Shown in pieces: positions 9,216-17,984 of a DNA stretch of 64,000 bases; the first letter of the stretch is position 1, and each line of letters starts with the position of its first letter. Where the stretch lies: positions 1 through 64,000 of the forward strand of contig JACNJL010000026.1 of assembly GCA_014382585.1 (NCBI GenBank), written 5' to 3'. Source of the stretch: Limisphaerales bacterium (GTDB lineage: Bacteria; Verrucomicrobiota; Verrucomicrobiia; Limisphaerales; UBA1100). The position numbers and the translations under genes were made by a program. The notes beneath the pieces were generated by a model that saw only the letters and a program-made list of their open reading frames with translations, did not search any database and was not told the DNA's origin.

Positions 9216-10571
9216 ATGTCTGAACAAGAAAACAGCAAGATGGAAGCATGGCTGAAAGCCTACCGGCAACAGCGGCGCGACCAATGGAACGAAGACCCCG
9301 TGGAATTCGATGAGCCCACCCGCGCTATGTTAATGGCCGAAGTGCGCCGGCAGAATTCGACGGGCTCCGCCACCCCGAAAATCTCCGCCGAACCCGCCGA
9401 ACCCGCCGCACCCTCGCACGGCTGGATGCGCTGGGCCCTTGGCGGGATGACCGCCGCTATCGTAGTGCTCGGCGTTTCGTCCCTTTCGCAATTTCAATCC
9501 GAGTCAGATTCAATGGCTCAAGCCAACCCCGGTTCACCTGAATCCAATTCTCAAATAAAAGCGGGCACCGCTGATGCCTCGCTCGATGACCTGAACCGCG
9601 ATGCGGCTCATGCTACCGACGAGTCCAAAACGGCGAGCGGGGGTTTGGGCGGAATGAGCAGAGGAATGGCTGCCAAAGGTTCCGTGCCCGGCTCACCCGG
9701 CAATACCGTCACCGTGCAAGCCGTGCCTTCGCAACCATTAATCGCTCCCAATCAACCCGCACCACGGCCCACGCCGGTACGAAATATGCCTTCGCGCCAA
9801 AACATAGCGATGGAAAATGGCAACTACTACAATCACGCCCGCGAGATGCAGCTGAACTTCGCACAGCAATCCCGCGCCCGCAGCGGTCCCGGAGTTTCCG
9901 CAATGCGGACGGTCAAGAATAAGGAATTGCCCAAACCCGTGCTCGTGAATTTCGAACTTAAGCGCGTCGGCAACACCATCCGCGTAGTCGATGGCGACGG
10001 CTCGATTTATTCCGGTAACGTCATCAATGAAGAAGCTATGCCCGAAGCCGAGGAACGTAAATTATTGGCCGAGCCCGGCGAAGGGGGTGGAGGTGGTGGT
10101 ATTGCTGGCGGCGGCGCCTATCACGCGAATGTAGCGGCTAACCCGGCCCGAGCAAAAACACGGCAGAGTAGTCAGGCGTTTTTCCGCGTGCAAGGCACCA
10201 ACAAAACGCTCCAGCAACTGGTTATCTTCGAAGCGACGCTGGACAATTCTGTGCTTGGCAAAAAAGATGGCACGCTGAACCCACGCGTGGTCGCTCATCC
10301 TCAATCCCTCGCGCGGCCGAGTGCTGCAGGAGCCGGACAGGCTCCACCACTCAGCGTACCAAGTGTTGCCGCATTACCCGAAGGGGGTCCAAATAATTTT
10401 GCCGGAAAGGCGCCAAAGAATTTAAACGGAAATATGGGAGCCATCCGTGCCATCGCCCGCATGCGCGTGCTTGGTAACGCACGGATTGGCAAAGACAATT
10501 TTCCGGTCGATGCTTATCTCGATACCAAGGCCGCCGGCAAAGCGCCTGCGGATGAGATTAAGAAAAAGTAG
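9216..10571 (+). CDS. Single-span membrane protein, putative ECF partner/anti-sigma
   Basis: 451 residues. The N-terminal ~70 residues are cytosolic, charged and helical (MEAWLKAYRQQRRDQW...), then one membrane span lies at about 71-92 (WMRWALGGMTAAIVVLGVSS). The long periplasmic part is low-complexity (Ala/Pro/Asn/Gln) to about 235, then a small compact stretch around LVNFELKRVGNTIRVVDGDG and a final conserved-looking segment near 400-445. No zinc-binding HxxxCxxC anti-sigma motif is visible, so the anti-sigma role is inferred only from topology and the 7-bp spacing to the sigma gene. It could instead be a structural envelope protein. Confidence 0.6.
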   Translation: MSEQENSKMEAWLKAYRQQRRDQWNEDPVEFDEPTRAMLMAEVRRQNSTGSATPKISAEPAEPAAPSHGWMRWALGGMTAAIVVLGVSSLSQFQSESDSMAQANPGSPESNSQIKAGTADASLDDLNRDAAHATDESKTASGGLGGMSRGMAAKGSVPGSPGNTVTVQAVPSQPLIAPNQPAPRPTPVRNMPSRQNIAMENGNYYNHAREMQLNFAQQSRARSGPGVSAMRTVKNKELPKPVLVNFELKRVGNTIRVVDGDGSIYSGNVINEEAMPEAEERKLLAEPGEGGGGGGIAGGGAYHANVAANPARAKTRQSSQAFFRVQGTNKTLQQLVIFEATLDNSVLGKKDGTLNPRVVAHPQSLARPSAAGAGQAPPLSVPSVAALPEGGPNNFAGKAPKNLNGNMGAIRAIARMRVLGNARIGKDNFPVDAYLDTKAAGKAPADEIKKK

Positions 10572-10619
10572 CCGAGCGTAGCCGAGTGTGTTCGGCAAGC
10601 CAGACGACCTTTTTCGTCT
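10572..10619. terminator. Possible bidirectional terminator between convergent genes
   Basis: This short gap holds GCCGA(gtgtgt)TCGGC and then AGACGA (10602-10607) with TCGTCT (10614-10619) around a CCTTTT loop. The stems are only 5-6 bp, so termination is plausible for two converging genes but weakly supported. Confidence 0.3.
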
Positions 10620-11050
10620 CAACCGAAAATTGCGTTAAACAACGCATTCAATAGCGATAGCCCCACCCACATTATGCTACCTATTGCAATCAGCAGGCCG
10701 AGCCAGAAAACCGAGAGGCACACGCCGAAGATCGCCAGGTGACGACCGGTTAGTTGAGGGTTCAGGGTCATTTGCCTCAACGCGATGATGCCCAGCCCCA
10801 GACCGATCAAACTCGTCACCCCTAAAAATCCCAGCGAGCTGCTGACCGCACTGATCACGGCCAATGCACTCACGCGTTCCGGTTGGGTGGATTCCGCCGT
10901 TGCGGGAGATTCTGAATCGCCAGCTGATTTTTCAATCAACGGCGGTTGATCGGGTTGTTCTCCATTCGTGGATTCTTCCACGACGGGCGGTTTAGTTTCT
11001 GATTCCACAGTTCCTTCAACTTCTACCGGTTTGGGATTGCGCATTACCAT
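10619..11050 (-). CDS. Small membrane protein with DUF4190-like hydrophobic core
   Basis: 143 residues: a Pro/Glu/Ser-rich hydrophilic first half (about 1-60) and two strongly hydrophobic segments (about 63-90 and 105-140) separated by LRQMTLNPQLTGRHLAIFG. Short proteins with a charged tail and this paired membrane core, with a GxxLGIxAL stretch, resemble DUF4190-type proteins of unknown function. ATG at 11050; a second in-frame ATG two codons on is equally possible. It lies 6 bp after the upstream gene, so the pair is probably one transcript. Confidence 0.55.
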   Translation of the reverse strand: MVMRNPKPVEVEGTVESETKPPVVEESTNGEQPDQPPLIEKSAGDSESPATAESTQPERVSALAVISAVSSSLGFLGVTSLIGLGLGIIALRQMTLNPQLTGRHLAIFGVCLSVFWLGLLIAIGSIMWVGLSLLNALFNAIFG

Positions 11051-11056
11051 AAGGGT

Positions 11057-11509
11057 TTATCGATCTTCCGTTTGGGGAGCGGGAACGGGTTGCGATTGGG
11101 CAGACGGTTGTGGCGTGGTGTTTGCTGCGGGTGCGGCCGGTTGTGGTTCGGGTTTGGATTGAACAATGGGTTGAGCTGATGGGTTTACTGGCGCGGGGGA
11201 GGGCGCGGTTTCAGTTTTTTTTAGGGCCGTAAAATCGCCGAACTTGCGTTTGAAGGTGGCGTCAAAAGGTTTGTCGATCAGCTCGCGCTTGGCCGCTTCG
11301 CTGCTGCCAGAGGCTTTGGAGAAGGGCCATGTGATAATGTAAAATCCAGTTCCCAAAATCGTGCCCGCCAAGCTCACCGGGCGCACCACCACTTCGGCGA
11401 GGTACGCTCCACCGGAGCCATCCACCAGACGTTCGCCGGCTTGGGTTTGAGTCGCGGGAGTGATGAGCAGCGCCAAGACTGCCCCCAAGAGTATCGCACG
11501 GGACTTCAT
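11057..11509 (-). CDS. Secreted protein with Pro/Gln/Ala-rich tail, unknown function
   Basis: 150 residues. A clear signal peptide (MKSRAILLGAVLALLITPAT, cleavage probably after TQAG or thereabouts) precedes a short core containing GGAYLAEVVVRPVSLAGTIL, a region common in small envelope proteins with a hydrophobic beta-hairpin, and FDATFKRKFGDF. The last ~50 residues are Pro/Ala/Gln/Ser repeats that probably cross or bind the cell wall. First gene of a two-gene minus-strand unit with the membrane protein at 10619. I do not recognise a family. Confidence 0.55.
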   Translation of the reverse strand: MKSRAILLGAVLALLITPATQTQAGERLVDGSGGAYLAEVVVRPVSLAGTILGTGFYIITWPFSKASGSSEAAKRELIDKPFDATFKRKFGDFTALKKTETAPSPAPVNPSAQPIVQSKPEPQPAAPAANTTPQPSAQSQPVPAPQTEDR

Positions 11510-11593
11510 GCGGGATTGTCTATCAAAATTATTCCGGTTTGTCTATGAAAGAATAGCATCGCCAATCCGAAGCCCTCCGCGCACCCTTGGCTG

Positions 11594-12076
11594 ATGCTGC
11601 TGCATTTTATGCGCGAGGGCGAAGCGTTCGGGCCGTATCCACTGGATGAAGCGCGCGAATATCTCAAGCGCGGTCAGATTTTGCCCACCGATCAAGCGTG
11701 GTACGAGGGCGCGCCCGATTGGATGAATGTTATCGAAGTGCCGGGCGTGATTGGCACGGCCGCTCCCGGTGCGCCGCCTTCCCCCCCGCCCGGCGCGGCG
11801 CCGGTGCAAACAGAAGTGGTCGCCCGTTACACCTCGGACATCACTAAGTTTAACAAACGCTTTTTCGATACTGAGCTGGGCCGATTCCAAAAGCTCAATC
11901 CCGACGGAAATCCCGAGGCGCTCTTTATGCAAACCCGCGAAGGAGCCTTCGCCGTCTTTCGCATTGCCGATGTGAAAGGCGATCATTGTTTTATTTCCAT
12001 CGACGTCGGCGGTGCGCGCAAGGAAAAGCGCGTGAACTATTTTAACATCCGAGAGATTGAAATTCAGAAGCGGTGA
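11594..12076 (+). CDS. GYF_2-like domain protein
   Basis: 160 residues. The N-terminal ~50 residues fit the GYF_2 pattern often found at the start of bacterial membrane-associated proteins: LHFMREGEAFGPYPLDEAR, then a residue run ending in DQAWYEGAPDWM. A Pro/Gly/Ala linker (about 60-75) leads to an unrecognised C-terminal domain of ~80 residues with FNKRFFDTELGRF and DHCFISIDVGG. No membrane span. The stop codon overlaps the GTG start of the next gene (GTGA at 12073-12076), which suggests translational coupling to the CAP protein. Confidence 0.65.
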   Translation: MLLHFMREGEAFGPYPLDEAREYLKRGQILPTDQAWYEGAPDWMNVIEVPGVIGTAAPGAPPSPPPGAAPVQTEVVARYTSDITKFNKRFFDTELGRFQKLNPDGNPEALFMQTREGAFAVFRIADVKGDHCFISIDVGGARKEKRVNYFNIREIEIQKR

Positions 12077-12576
12077 TTTTTTCTGAACTGACAAAACTGA
12101 TTTTGGTGGCAACACTTCTGGCCCTCGGCTGCACCACAGCACCACCGTTGGATGTCGGTTGGCAACCGGCGGAGGATTCTGCTGAACTCACCGCAATGGC
12201 CCGGCGCACGTTTGATTTGGTGAATAAACATCGTGCCGCCCGCGGCTTGCGGGTTTTGAAATGGGACGCCCGCATCGTCCCCGTGGCCCGCCGACACAGT
12301 GCGGCAATGGCGCAAGAGCGACGGCCTTTTAGTCATCGCTACTTTCAGTCGCGTGCTCAGGAGATCCGTCGGTTTCGGCCTTTCAGCAAATGTTCGGAAA
12401 ACCTCGCTCTCAATTATGGCCACACTGATCCGGCCGCGCGTGCATTGCAATCATGGCGTGAGAGCTCTTCCCATCGCGAAGCAATGGAAGCCCCCTTCAC
12501 TCACACCGCCATCGCCATCGCTAAATCCGCTGCCGGTAAATATTATTTCACCCAGCTTTTCGTGCGCGCTCACTAA
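12073..12576 (+). CDS. CAP (SCP/PR1) superfamily secreted lipoprotein
   Basis: 167 residues with a GTG start inside the preceding stop. The N-terminus is hydrophobic and ends in LLALGCTT, a plausible lipobox. The CAP domain follows: LVNKHRAARGLRVLKWD, then HSAAMAQ and FSHR, SENLALNYG and the SWRESSSHREAM segment typical of bacterial CAP proteins. The two His residues of the CAP cavity appear present (HSA and SHREAM). Bacterial CAP proteins are extracellular; their activity is mostly unknown. Co-transcribed with the GYF_2 protein. Confidence 0.75.
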   Translation: MIFSELTKLILVATLLALGCTTAPPLDVGWQPAEDSAELTAMARRTFDLVNKHRAARGLRVLKWDARIVPVARRHSAAMAQERRPFSHRYFQSRAQEIRRFRPFSKCSENLALNYGHTDPAARALQSWRESSSHREAMEAPFTHTAIAIAKSAAGKYYFTQLFVRAH

Positions 12577-12655
12577 TGAGTGTGGGAGATTTCATAGTGC
12601 AAATTTTTTTAAGTGCGGGATTTACATCCGGTTTTTAAAGTGCTACAGTCGCCGC

Positions 12656-13231
12656 TTGGACCCCGATATCATCTTATCTTTAGTTCGCAAAATTGCGAAG
12701 AACCCCAAGGGAACGCTTACAAAAGCTGACTTTGAAAAAGTGTTTGATGCCACTTTTTCCGGCAAAAACATCGTCAACATCAAGCCCTTGCTCAAGTTAA
12801 CCTCCGTCAGCAACCTTTCGTTGGTGGATAATGAAATTTCGGATTTGAAGCCTCTGGCGTCCTTGAAAAATCTGGTGCAGCTGCAGCTGCAGGGCAATCA
12901 GATCAGTGCCCTTAAGCCGATTTCTGATTTGGTTTTGCTGGATCAACTCAATCTCAGCCGCAACCAAATCAGCAATATCGCTCCCTTGAAAAAGCTGGTC
13001 AACCTCGAGCGATTAAACCTGATTAACAACAAGCTCACCAATATTGCCGTGTGTGCCAACTTCCCTAAACTCTCGTGGCTCGGCCTGAATTTTAATGACA
13101 TCACCAAGTTAAAGCCCTTGTACGGATTGAAAAACCTTGAAGTGCTGATGATCAAAGGCAACACGAATCTTAGCAGCGCGGAGATCATGGATCTCGAGGA
13201 CACGCTTCCCAACTGCACCATCGAGTATTAG
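12656..13231 (+). CDS. Leucine-rich repeat protein
   Basis: About 191 residues. From about residue 35 there are six to seven ~22-residue leucine-rich repeats of the internalin/SDS22 type (LxxLxxLxLxxNxIsxixPL), for example LDQLNLSRNQISNIAPLKKL. These build a curved protein-binding surface. The frame stays open far upstream, across the CAP gene, so the start is uncertain; I chose TTG at 12656 because it is the first plausible start after the CAP stop that gives a compact protein. No signal peptide with this start, so it may be cytosolic. The cap after the last repeat (AEIMDLEDTLPNCTIEY) is typical of short bacterial LRR proteins. Confidence 0.65.
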   Translation: MDPDIILSLVRKIAKNPKGTLTKADFEKVFDATFSGKNIVNIKPLLKLTSVSNLSLVDNEISDLKPLASLKNLVQLQLQGNQISALKPISDLVLLDQLNLSRNQISNIAPLKKLVNLERLNLINNKLTNIAVCANFPKLSWLGLNFNDITKLKPLYGLKNLEVLMIKGNTNLSSAEIMDLEDTLPNCTIEY

Positions 13232-13244
13232 CGGCGGGGTTGGG

Positions 13245-14261
13245 TTAGCTTCGCAGTTTTTTCAGTAGCTTCCGATGCCCTGTGGTGAAGGGGAGTTTCA
13301 TTAGTTCGTTGATTGTGCACCATTTGCTTTGAGAGCTTTGAGCATGTTCGTGATGAATCGGGTACGCTTTGAGCTCGATCCGAAAATGCGTAATCGTGTG
13401 AAGAGCGGTGGCGATCGGGGCCGTGTTTTTGGGGATCGCATAGTGTGAACCTGAATCGCTATTTGGAAATTCCCAAAACCCCGCATTCACTGCGTCGTTC
13501 GGCCGTTGCTGCACAAGATAGTGCGGGCCGCGTGTGATGAGGTATACCTCAATCTGTTTGACTACGTACTCGATTGCGCGGCTCTTGGCGGGGATCGCGT
13601 CGATCGCATTTTGCCGTCGCGCCACGCAAGCCCGGGCCACGGGGCATTGGTTGCAATTGGGTTGGCGCGGAGTGCAGACAGTAGCACCCAGTTCCATCAG
13701 CGATTGATTTAGCGCCGAACAATTTTTCGTTTTGACCACGAGCATTTCAGCCAAATTCCAAAGTTGATCTTGCGTGGATTTATCTTTTGGATGTTCGCGG
13801 ATGCCAAAAATCCGCGTGAGGATGCGCGTGACATTGCCATCCACAATCGGCTCCGCCCGCCCAAAAGCAATGCTGCCGATCGCGCCGGCGGTGTAGCGGC
13901 CAATGCCCGGCAAGGCGCGAATGGCTTCGGGGTCGTTTGGGAAGCGATTTTTGTGTTTGCTGACAATTTGCTTCGCCGCGGCTTGGAGATTCCGCGCGCG
14001 GGAATAGTAGCCCAAGCCCTCCCAGAGCTTCAGCACGTGCTCGGGCTTGGCGCGCGCGAGTTTTTCAATCGACGGCAGCGCGCGCATCCATTTTTGCCAA
14101 AACGGGATCACCGTTGCCACCTGTGTTTGTTGCAGCATGATTTCGGAAACCCAAATGGCGTACGCATCCCGCGTGCGCCGCCACGGCAAGTCCCGTGCAT
14201 TTGCCGCATACCAATCCAGCAAATGCGGAACGAGGCGGCGAGCTTTGCGATGATGCGACAC
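13245..14261 (-). CDS. mutY: A/G-specific adenine glycosylase
   Basis: Removes adenine mispaired with 8-oxoguanine in base-excision repair. Visible motifs: catalytic Glu in WVSEIMLQQTQV, helix-hairpin-helix LPGIGRYTAGAIGSIAFG with VDGNVTRIL carrying the catalytic Asp, and the iron-sulfur ligands in CTPRQPNCNQCPVARAC (C-x6-C-x2-C-x5-C). The C-terminal ~110 residues are the NUDIX-like 8-oxoG-sensing domain. The frame extends to a TTG at 14360, but I chose GTG at 14261 (338 aa) because it starts about 13 residues before the LLDWY segment, close to the usual MutY N-terminus. It converges with the LRR gene. Confidence 0.9.
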   Translation of the reverse strand: MSHHRKARRLVPHLLDWYAANARDLPWRRTRDAYAIWVSEIMLQQTQVATVIPFWQKWMRALPSIEKLARAKPEHVLKLWEGLGYYSRARNLQAAAKQIVSKHKNRFPNDPEAIRALPGIGRYTAGAIGSIAFGRAEPIVDGNVTRILTRIFGIREHPKDKSTQDQLWNLAEMLVVKTKNCSALNQSLMELGATVCTPRQPNCNQCPVARACVARRQNAIDAIPAKSRAIEYVVKQIEVYLITRGPHYLVQQRPNDAVNAGFWEFPNSDSGSHYAIPKNTAPIATALHTITHFRIELKAYPIHHEHAQSSQSKWCTINELMKLPFTTGHRKLLKKLRS

Positions 14262-14365
14262 GCGGCGACGGTGAAGGGAAAACCGATGGCGGCCAAGTTC
14301 AATTGGACGGTTGCGTGATTGCGTTTTGCGTTTGCGCCGGGGCTTGGCTGGTGTACACAAGGGAC

Positions 14366-15136
14366 ATGCAATTGATTTCCAGATTGTCGTTGTGGGTTTG
14401 TCTTGCGCTTTGCTTGAACGTGAAGGCGGAGGGGAAATGGGTTTCGTTGTTCAACGGGAAAAATCTCGAGGGCTGGACGGTGAAAATTAAAGGCCAACCG
14501 CTGGGTAAAAATTTCAAAGACACTTTCCGTGTGAAGGAAGGTTTGTTGCAAGTGGGCTATGAGGGCTATGACGGGTTTGATGAACAGTTCGGCCATATTT
14601 TTTATAAGGACTCGTTTTCACATTATCGCATCCGCGTGGAGCATCGTTTTGTGGGCAAGCAAATCAAAGGTGGCCCGGGCTGGGCTTGGCGTAACAGCGG
14701 CATCATGCTGCATTGTCAGGATCCAAAATCGATGGGGTTGAACCAGGATTTTCCAGTATCGATTGAAGTGCAATTGCTGGGTGGCCCGGAAAAGGGCAAG
14801 CGCACAACGGCGAATCTTTGCACGCCGGGCACCCATGTGGAGATGGATGGCAAGCTGCATACGCGCCATTGTTTTAACAGTAAATCCGAAACGTATCCCG
14901 GCGATCAATGGGTGACGGTGGAAGTGGAAGTGCGCGGTGGCGAGGTAATTAAGCATTTTGTGAATGGCAAAGAAGTGATGGCGTACACCAAGCCGCAATA
15001 TGATCCGCGCGATGCGGATGCGAAGAAACTCATTAAAGGTGATGCGTTAAGCTTGAAGGCGGGATACATTTCATTGCAGTCGGAAAGTCATCCGGTGGAG
15101 TTTCGCAAAGTGGAGCTGATGGTGCTGGAGAAGTAA
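14366..15136 (+). CDS. Secreted DUF1080 (3-keto-disaccharide hydrolase-like) protein
   Basis: 256 residues. ATG 14366 is chosen because it follows AAGGG and begins a signal peptide (MQLISRLSLWVCLALCLNVK). The mature part has the DUF1080 hallmarks: WVSLFNGKNLEGW at the start, GNSGI-like WRNSGIMLHCQDP in the middle, and the closing GYISLQSESHPVEFRKVEL. The fold is a concanavalin-like jelly roll. The family is abundant in Verrucomicrobiota and Planctomycetota, and some members hydrolyse 3-keto-glycosides; the substrate here is unknown. Only 18-21 bp before rnhC. Confidence 0.88.
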   Translation: MQLISRLSLWVCLALCLNVKAEGKWVSLFNGKNLEGWTVKIKGQPLGKNFKDTFRVKEGLLQVGYEGYDGFDEQFGHIFYKDSFSHYRIRVEHRFVGKQIKGGPGWAWRNSGIMLHCQDPKSMGLNQDFPVSIEVQLLGGPEKGKRTTANLCTPGTHVEMDGKLHTRHCFNSKSETYPGDQWVTVEVEVRGGEVIKHFVNGKEVMAYTKPQYDPRDADAKKLIKGDALSLKAGYISLQSESHPVEFRKVELMVLEK

Positions 15137-15157
15137 CGGCGGATTGATGGCGGATTG

Positions 15158-16108
15158 ATGGCGGAAAAGGCACTCACCTCGTACACCTGCAAACTCGACG
15201 AGACGCAAGCAGCGCAGCTCGAGGCGTACTTATTGGAACGCGATTACGAAATGCGCGCGGTGCCGTATACGCGCTTCGCGGGCCATCGCAATCAACTCAA
15301 CGTAAATTTCTATAACAGCGGCAAGCTGTTGATTCAGGGCAAAGGCACGCGGGAGTTTGTGGAGTTTGTGCTCGAGCCGGAAATTCTCAAGGAAGCGCGG
15401 CTGGGTTATGAGGCGGAGATCAACCCGGATTTCATTCAGCCGCGCTTGGGCGTGGATGAATCAGGCAAGGGAGATTTTTTTGGGCCACTGGTCATCGCCG
15501 CAGTTTATGTTAATGAATCGGTCGTGCGGCATTGGCAGGAAAAAGGCATCAAAGATTCCAAACGGGTGAAGAGCGACCAACGCATTGGTGAGCTGGCGAA
15601 AGTGATTCGTAGCACGCCGGGATGCATTTGGACCGTCGTGCCGATTGGCCCAGAGACTTACAATCGGATGCACAAAAAAATGCGGACGGTGAATCAAATG
15701 CTCGCGTGGGGCCACGCACGGGTGATTGAAAATTTGCTGGAACGCGGCGCCGAAATGGATCCGCGACCGGAGCGGGCGATCAGCGATCAATTCGCCCGCA
15801 GTAAGTCGACAGTGGCCAATGCGTTGATGGAATTGGGGCGCGGACTGGAGCTTGTCCAGCGGCATAAAGCAGAAGAAGACCTCGCAGTGGCCGGGGCATC
15901 CATATTGGCTCGGGACGTGTTTGTGCAAAAAATAGCCGAATTGAGCGAAAAAGTGGGTAAAACATTGCCAAAAGGCGGTGGGAAACCGGTCGATGTGGTG
16001 GCCAAAGAACTGGTGGCAGAGCAAGGCGAGTCGATTTTGGGGGAGGTGGCGAAGGTGCATTTCCGCAACGCGGCGAGGGCGTTGGGGCAACCGGAACCGC
16101 CTCGGTGA
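15158..16108 (+). CDS. rnhC: Ribonuclease HIII
   Basis: Cleaves the RNA strand of RNA-DNA hybrids. The N-terminal ~85 residues form the TBP-like substrate-binding domain characteristic of RNase HIII. The catalytic domain begins with GVDESGKGDFFGPLV, where the Asp and Glu are metal ligands, and continues with DSKRV and AEEDLAVAGASILARD. TTG at 15155 is directly followed by ATG at 15158; I took the ATG, giving 316 residues. The 12-bp start context GGATTGATGGC is repeated in tandem just upstream. Confidence 0.9.
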   Translation: MAEKALTSYTCKLDETQAAQLEAYLLERDYEMRAVPYTRFAGHRNQLNVNFYNSGKLLIQGKGTREFVEFVLEPEILKEARLGYEAEINPDFIQPRLGVDESGKGDFFGPLVIAAVYVNESVVRHWQEKGIKDSKRVKSDQRIGELAKVIRSTPGCIWTVVPIGPETYNRMHKKMRTVNQMLAWGHARVIENLLERGAEMDPRPERAISDQFARSKSTVANALMELGRGLELVQRHKAEEDLAVAGASILARDVFVQKIAELSEKVGKTLPKGGGKPVDVVAKELVAEQGESILGEVAKVHFRNAARALGQPEPPR

Positions 16109-16369
16109 ATAACTTTTTCAAAAAAAATAAAAAAAACGTTGACTCGCAGCCTTGAATCGCTAGTTTCCCTCACCCGCCGACGGCCCCAATGGGTGTGTTT
16201 TGAATGCGATAAATTGTGTATGGAACGTGTTTAAAACGTGTTGGGCGGTTAAAAACGAGATGTAAACGAACAAAGCCTAGCCACTTTTCCGAGGAATTTG
16301 GGGAGTGTGGTATGGGGTTTTGTCGTTTGTTGAGATTAGAGAGTTGATCAGGAAATTAATTGTAACCGT
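16109..16369 (+). promoter_or_regulatory. Promoter region of the tRNA-Thr-tuf cluster
   Basis: This 261-bp gap has no open frame of interest. An A-rich tract (16120-16137) resembling an UP element precedes TTGACT (16139-16144) and, after 16 bp, TAGTTT (16161-16166), a weak -10. This is the best promoter candidate for the long plus-strand cluster beginning with tRNA-Thr. A second start nearer 16340 cannot be excluded. No terminator for rnhC with a clear hairpin was found. Confidence 0.45.
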
Positions 16370-16445
<76 letters not shown>

Positions 16446-16490
16446 GTTTTAGTAAAACGTTAACCAGAAACAGAAGGAAGAGAAAGCAGC

Positions 16491-17702
16491 ATGGCTAAGG
16501 AATCATTTGTGCGGGCCAAGCCCCACGTTAATATCGGCACTATCGGTCACGTCGACCACGGCAAAACCACGCTGACCGCCTCCATCCTCGCGGTGCAGGC
16601 GAAAGACGGCTTGGCGGAAATCAAGGAATATTCGGAAATCGCCAAGGGCGGTAACGTGCGTGATGAAACCAAGACGGTGACCATCGCCGTGGCCCACGTG
16701 GAGTACGAGAGCGAGTCGCGCCACTACGCGCACGTCGATTGCCCGGGTCACGCGGATTACGTGAAGAACATGATCACCGGCGCGGCGCAAATGGACGGCG
16801 CGATTTTGGTGGTGGACGCTTCCAGCGGTCCGATGCCGCAAACCAAAGAGCACGTGCTGCTTGCCCGCCAGGTGGGTGTGCCCAGCATCGTGGTGGCGCT
16901 CAATAAAGCTGACCTCGTGGACGACGATGAGCTGCTGGATCTTGTGGAGATGGAAGTGCGTGAATTACTTAGCAAATACGACTTCCCCGGCGACGACACC
17001 CCCGTCACCCGAATGAGCGCCACCGGCGCGATGGCGGGCGAAGAGAAGTGGGTGAACGCCACCAAGGATTTGCTCAAGGCCTGTGATGATTTCATCCCCG
17101 AGCCGGCTCGTGCGGAGGATCAACCCTTCCTGATGTGCATTGAGGATACTTTCATTATTGAAGGTCGCGGTCTGGTGGCCACCGGTCGCGTGGAGCGTGG
17201 CGTCCTTAACAAGATGGATGAGGTGGAACTGGTCGGCATCAAGGAAGAGACCGAAAAAACCGTGGCGACGGATATCGAAATGTTCCGCAAGTTGCTGGAC
17301 GAAGCGCGCGCCGGCGAGAATGTGGGCGTGTTGCTGCGCGGCAAAAAGAAGGGTGAAGTGGAGCGCGGCCAAGTGTTGGCTAAGCCCGGCAGCATCAAGC
17401 CGCACACCCGTTTCAAGGGGCAGGTTTATGTGTTGAGCAAAGACGAGGGTGGCCGTCACACGCCGTTCTTTGCCAACTACCGCCCGCAGTTCTTTTTCCG
17501 CACCAGCGACATCACCGGATCGGTGCATGAGCTGCGCGATTCGGATGACAAGAACACCGTGGAAATGGCCATGCCCGGTGACAACGTAATTATGGACGTG
17601 GAGCTCGGCCAGCCCGTGGCGATGGAGGAAGGCTTGACCTTCGCCATTCGTGAAGGTGGCCGCACCATTGGTTCCGGCCGGGTGGTGAGCATAACCGCAT
17701 AG
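16491..17702 (+). CDS. tuf: Elongation factor Tu
   Basis: 403 residues; GTPase that delivers aminoacyl-tRNA to the ribosome. G1 is GHVDHGKT (19-26), G3 DCPGHADY, G4 NKAD, and domains 2 and 3 are complete ([32 protein letters not shown]). Switch I is odd: the usual ERGITI is replaced by DETKTVTIA at about residues 58-66, keeping only the Thr that ligates magnesium. There is also a slightly lengthened region before it ([15 protein letters not shown]). The protein ends [10 protein letters not shown] rather than the usual GAGVV..I. It lies between tRNA-Thr and tRNA-Trp; no second tuf follows fusA. Confidence 0.97.
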   Translation: MAKESFVRAKPHVNIGTIGHVDHGKTTLTASILAVQAKDGLAEIKEYSEIAKGGNVRDETKTVTIAVAHVEYESESRHYAHVDCPGHADYVKNMITGAAQMDGAILVVDASSGPMPQTKEHVLLARQVGVPSIVVALNKADLVDDDELLDLVEMEVRELLSKYDFPGDDTPVTRMSATGAMAGEEKWVNATKDLLKACDDFIPEPARAEDQPFLMCIEDTFIIEGRGLVATGRVERGVLNKMDEVELVGIKEETEKTVATDIEMFRKLLDEARAGENVGVLLRGKKKGEVERGQVLAKPGSIKPHTRFKGQVYVLSKDEGGRHTPFFANYRPQFFFRTSDITGSVHELRDSDDKNTVEMAMPGDNVIMDVELGQPVAMEEGLTFAIREGGRTIGSGRVVSITA

Positions 17703-17747
17703 GCGCAATCCGCCTCACCCCGGGGTTCGGACCCATCGTTCGTTTAT

Positions 17748-17823
<76 letters not shown>

Positions 17824-17838
17824 ACATTGACGGCAATC

Positions 17839-17926
17839 GGAGGGGTGGCAGAGTGGTCGAATGCGGCGGTCTTGAAAACCGCTGTACCGCGAGGTACCGG
17901 GGGTTCGAATCCCTCCCCCTCCGCCA
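17839..17926 (+). tRNA. tRNA-Ser (anticodon TGA)
   Basis: 88 nt with the long variable arm of serine tRNAs (TACCGCGAGGTA). Acceptor GGAGGGG pairs with CCCCTCC, the anticodon loop is CTTGAAA, and CCA is encoded (17924-17926). It sits only 15 bp after tRNA-Trp, in the place where rpmG is often found before secE. Confidence 0.95.
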
Positions 17927-17984
17927 ACCGGGACGCGACCGCCGCCGACATGGGTAGCAACGACAGTTATTGAATTGAACACAG

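Noticed and set aside
17927-17984. Search for rpmG (L33) before secE
   Set aside because: Only 58 bp lie between tRNA-Ser and secE, too short, and no L33-like sequence is present.
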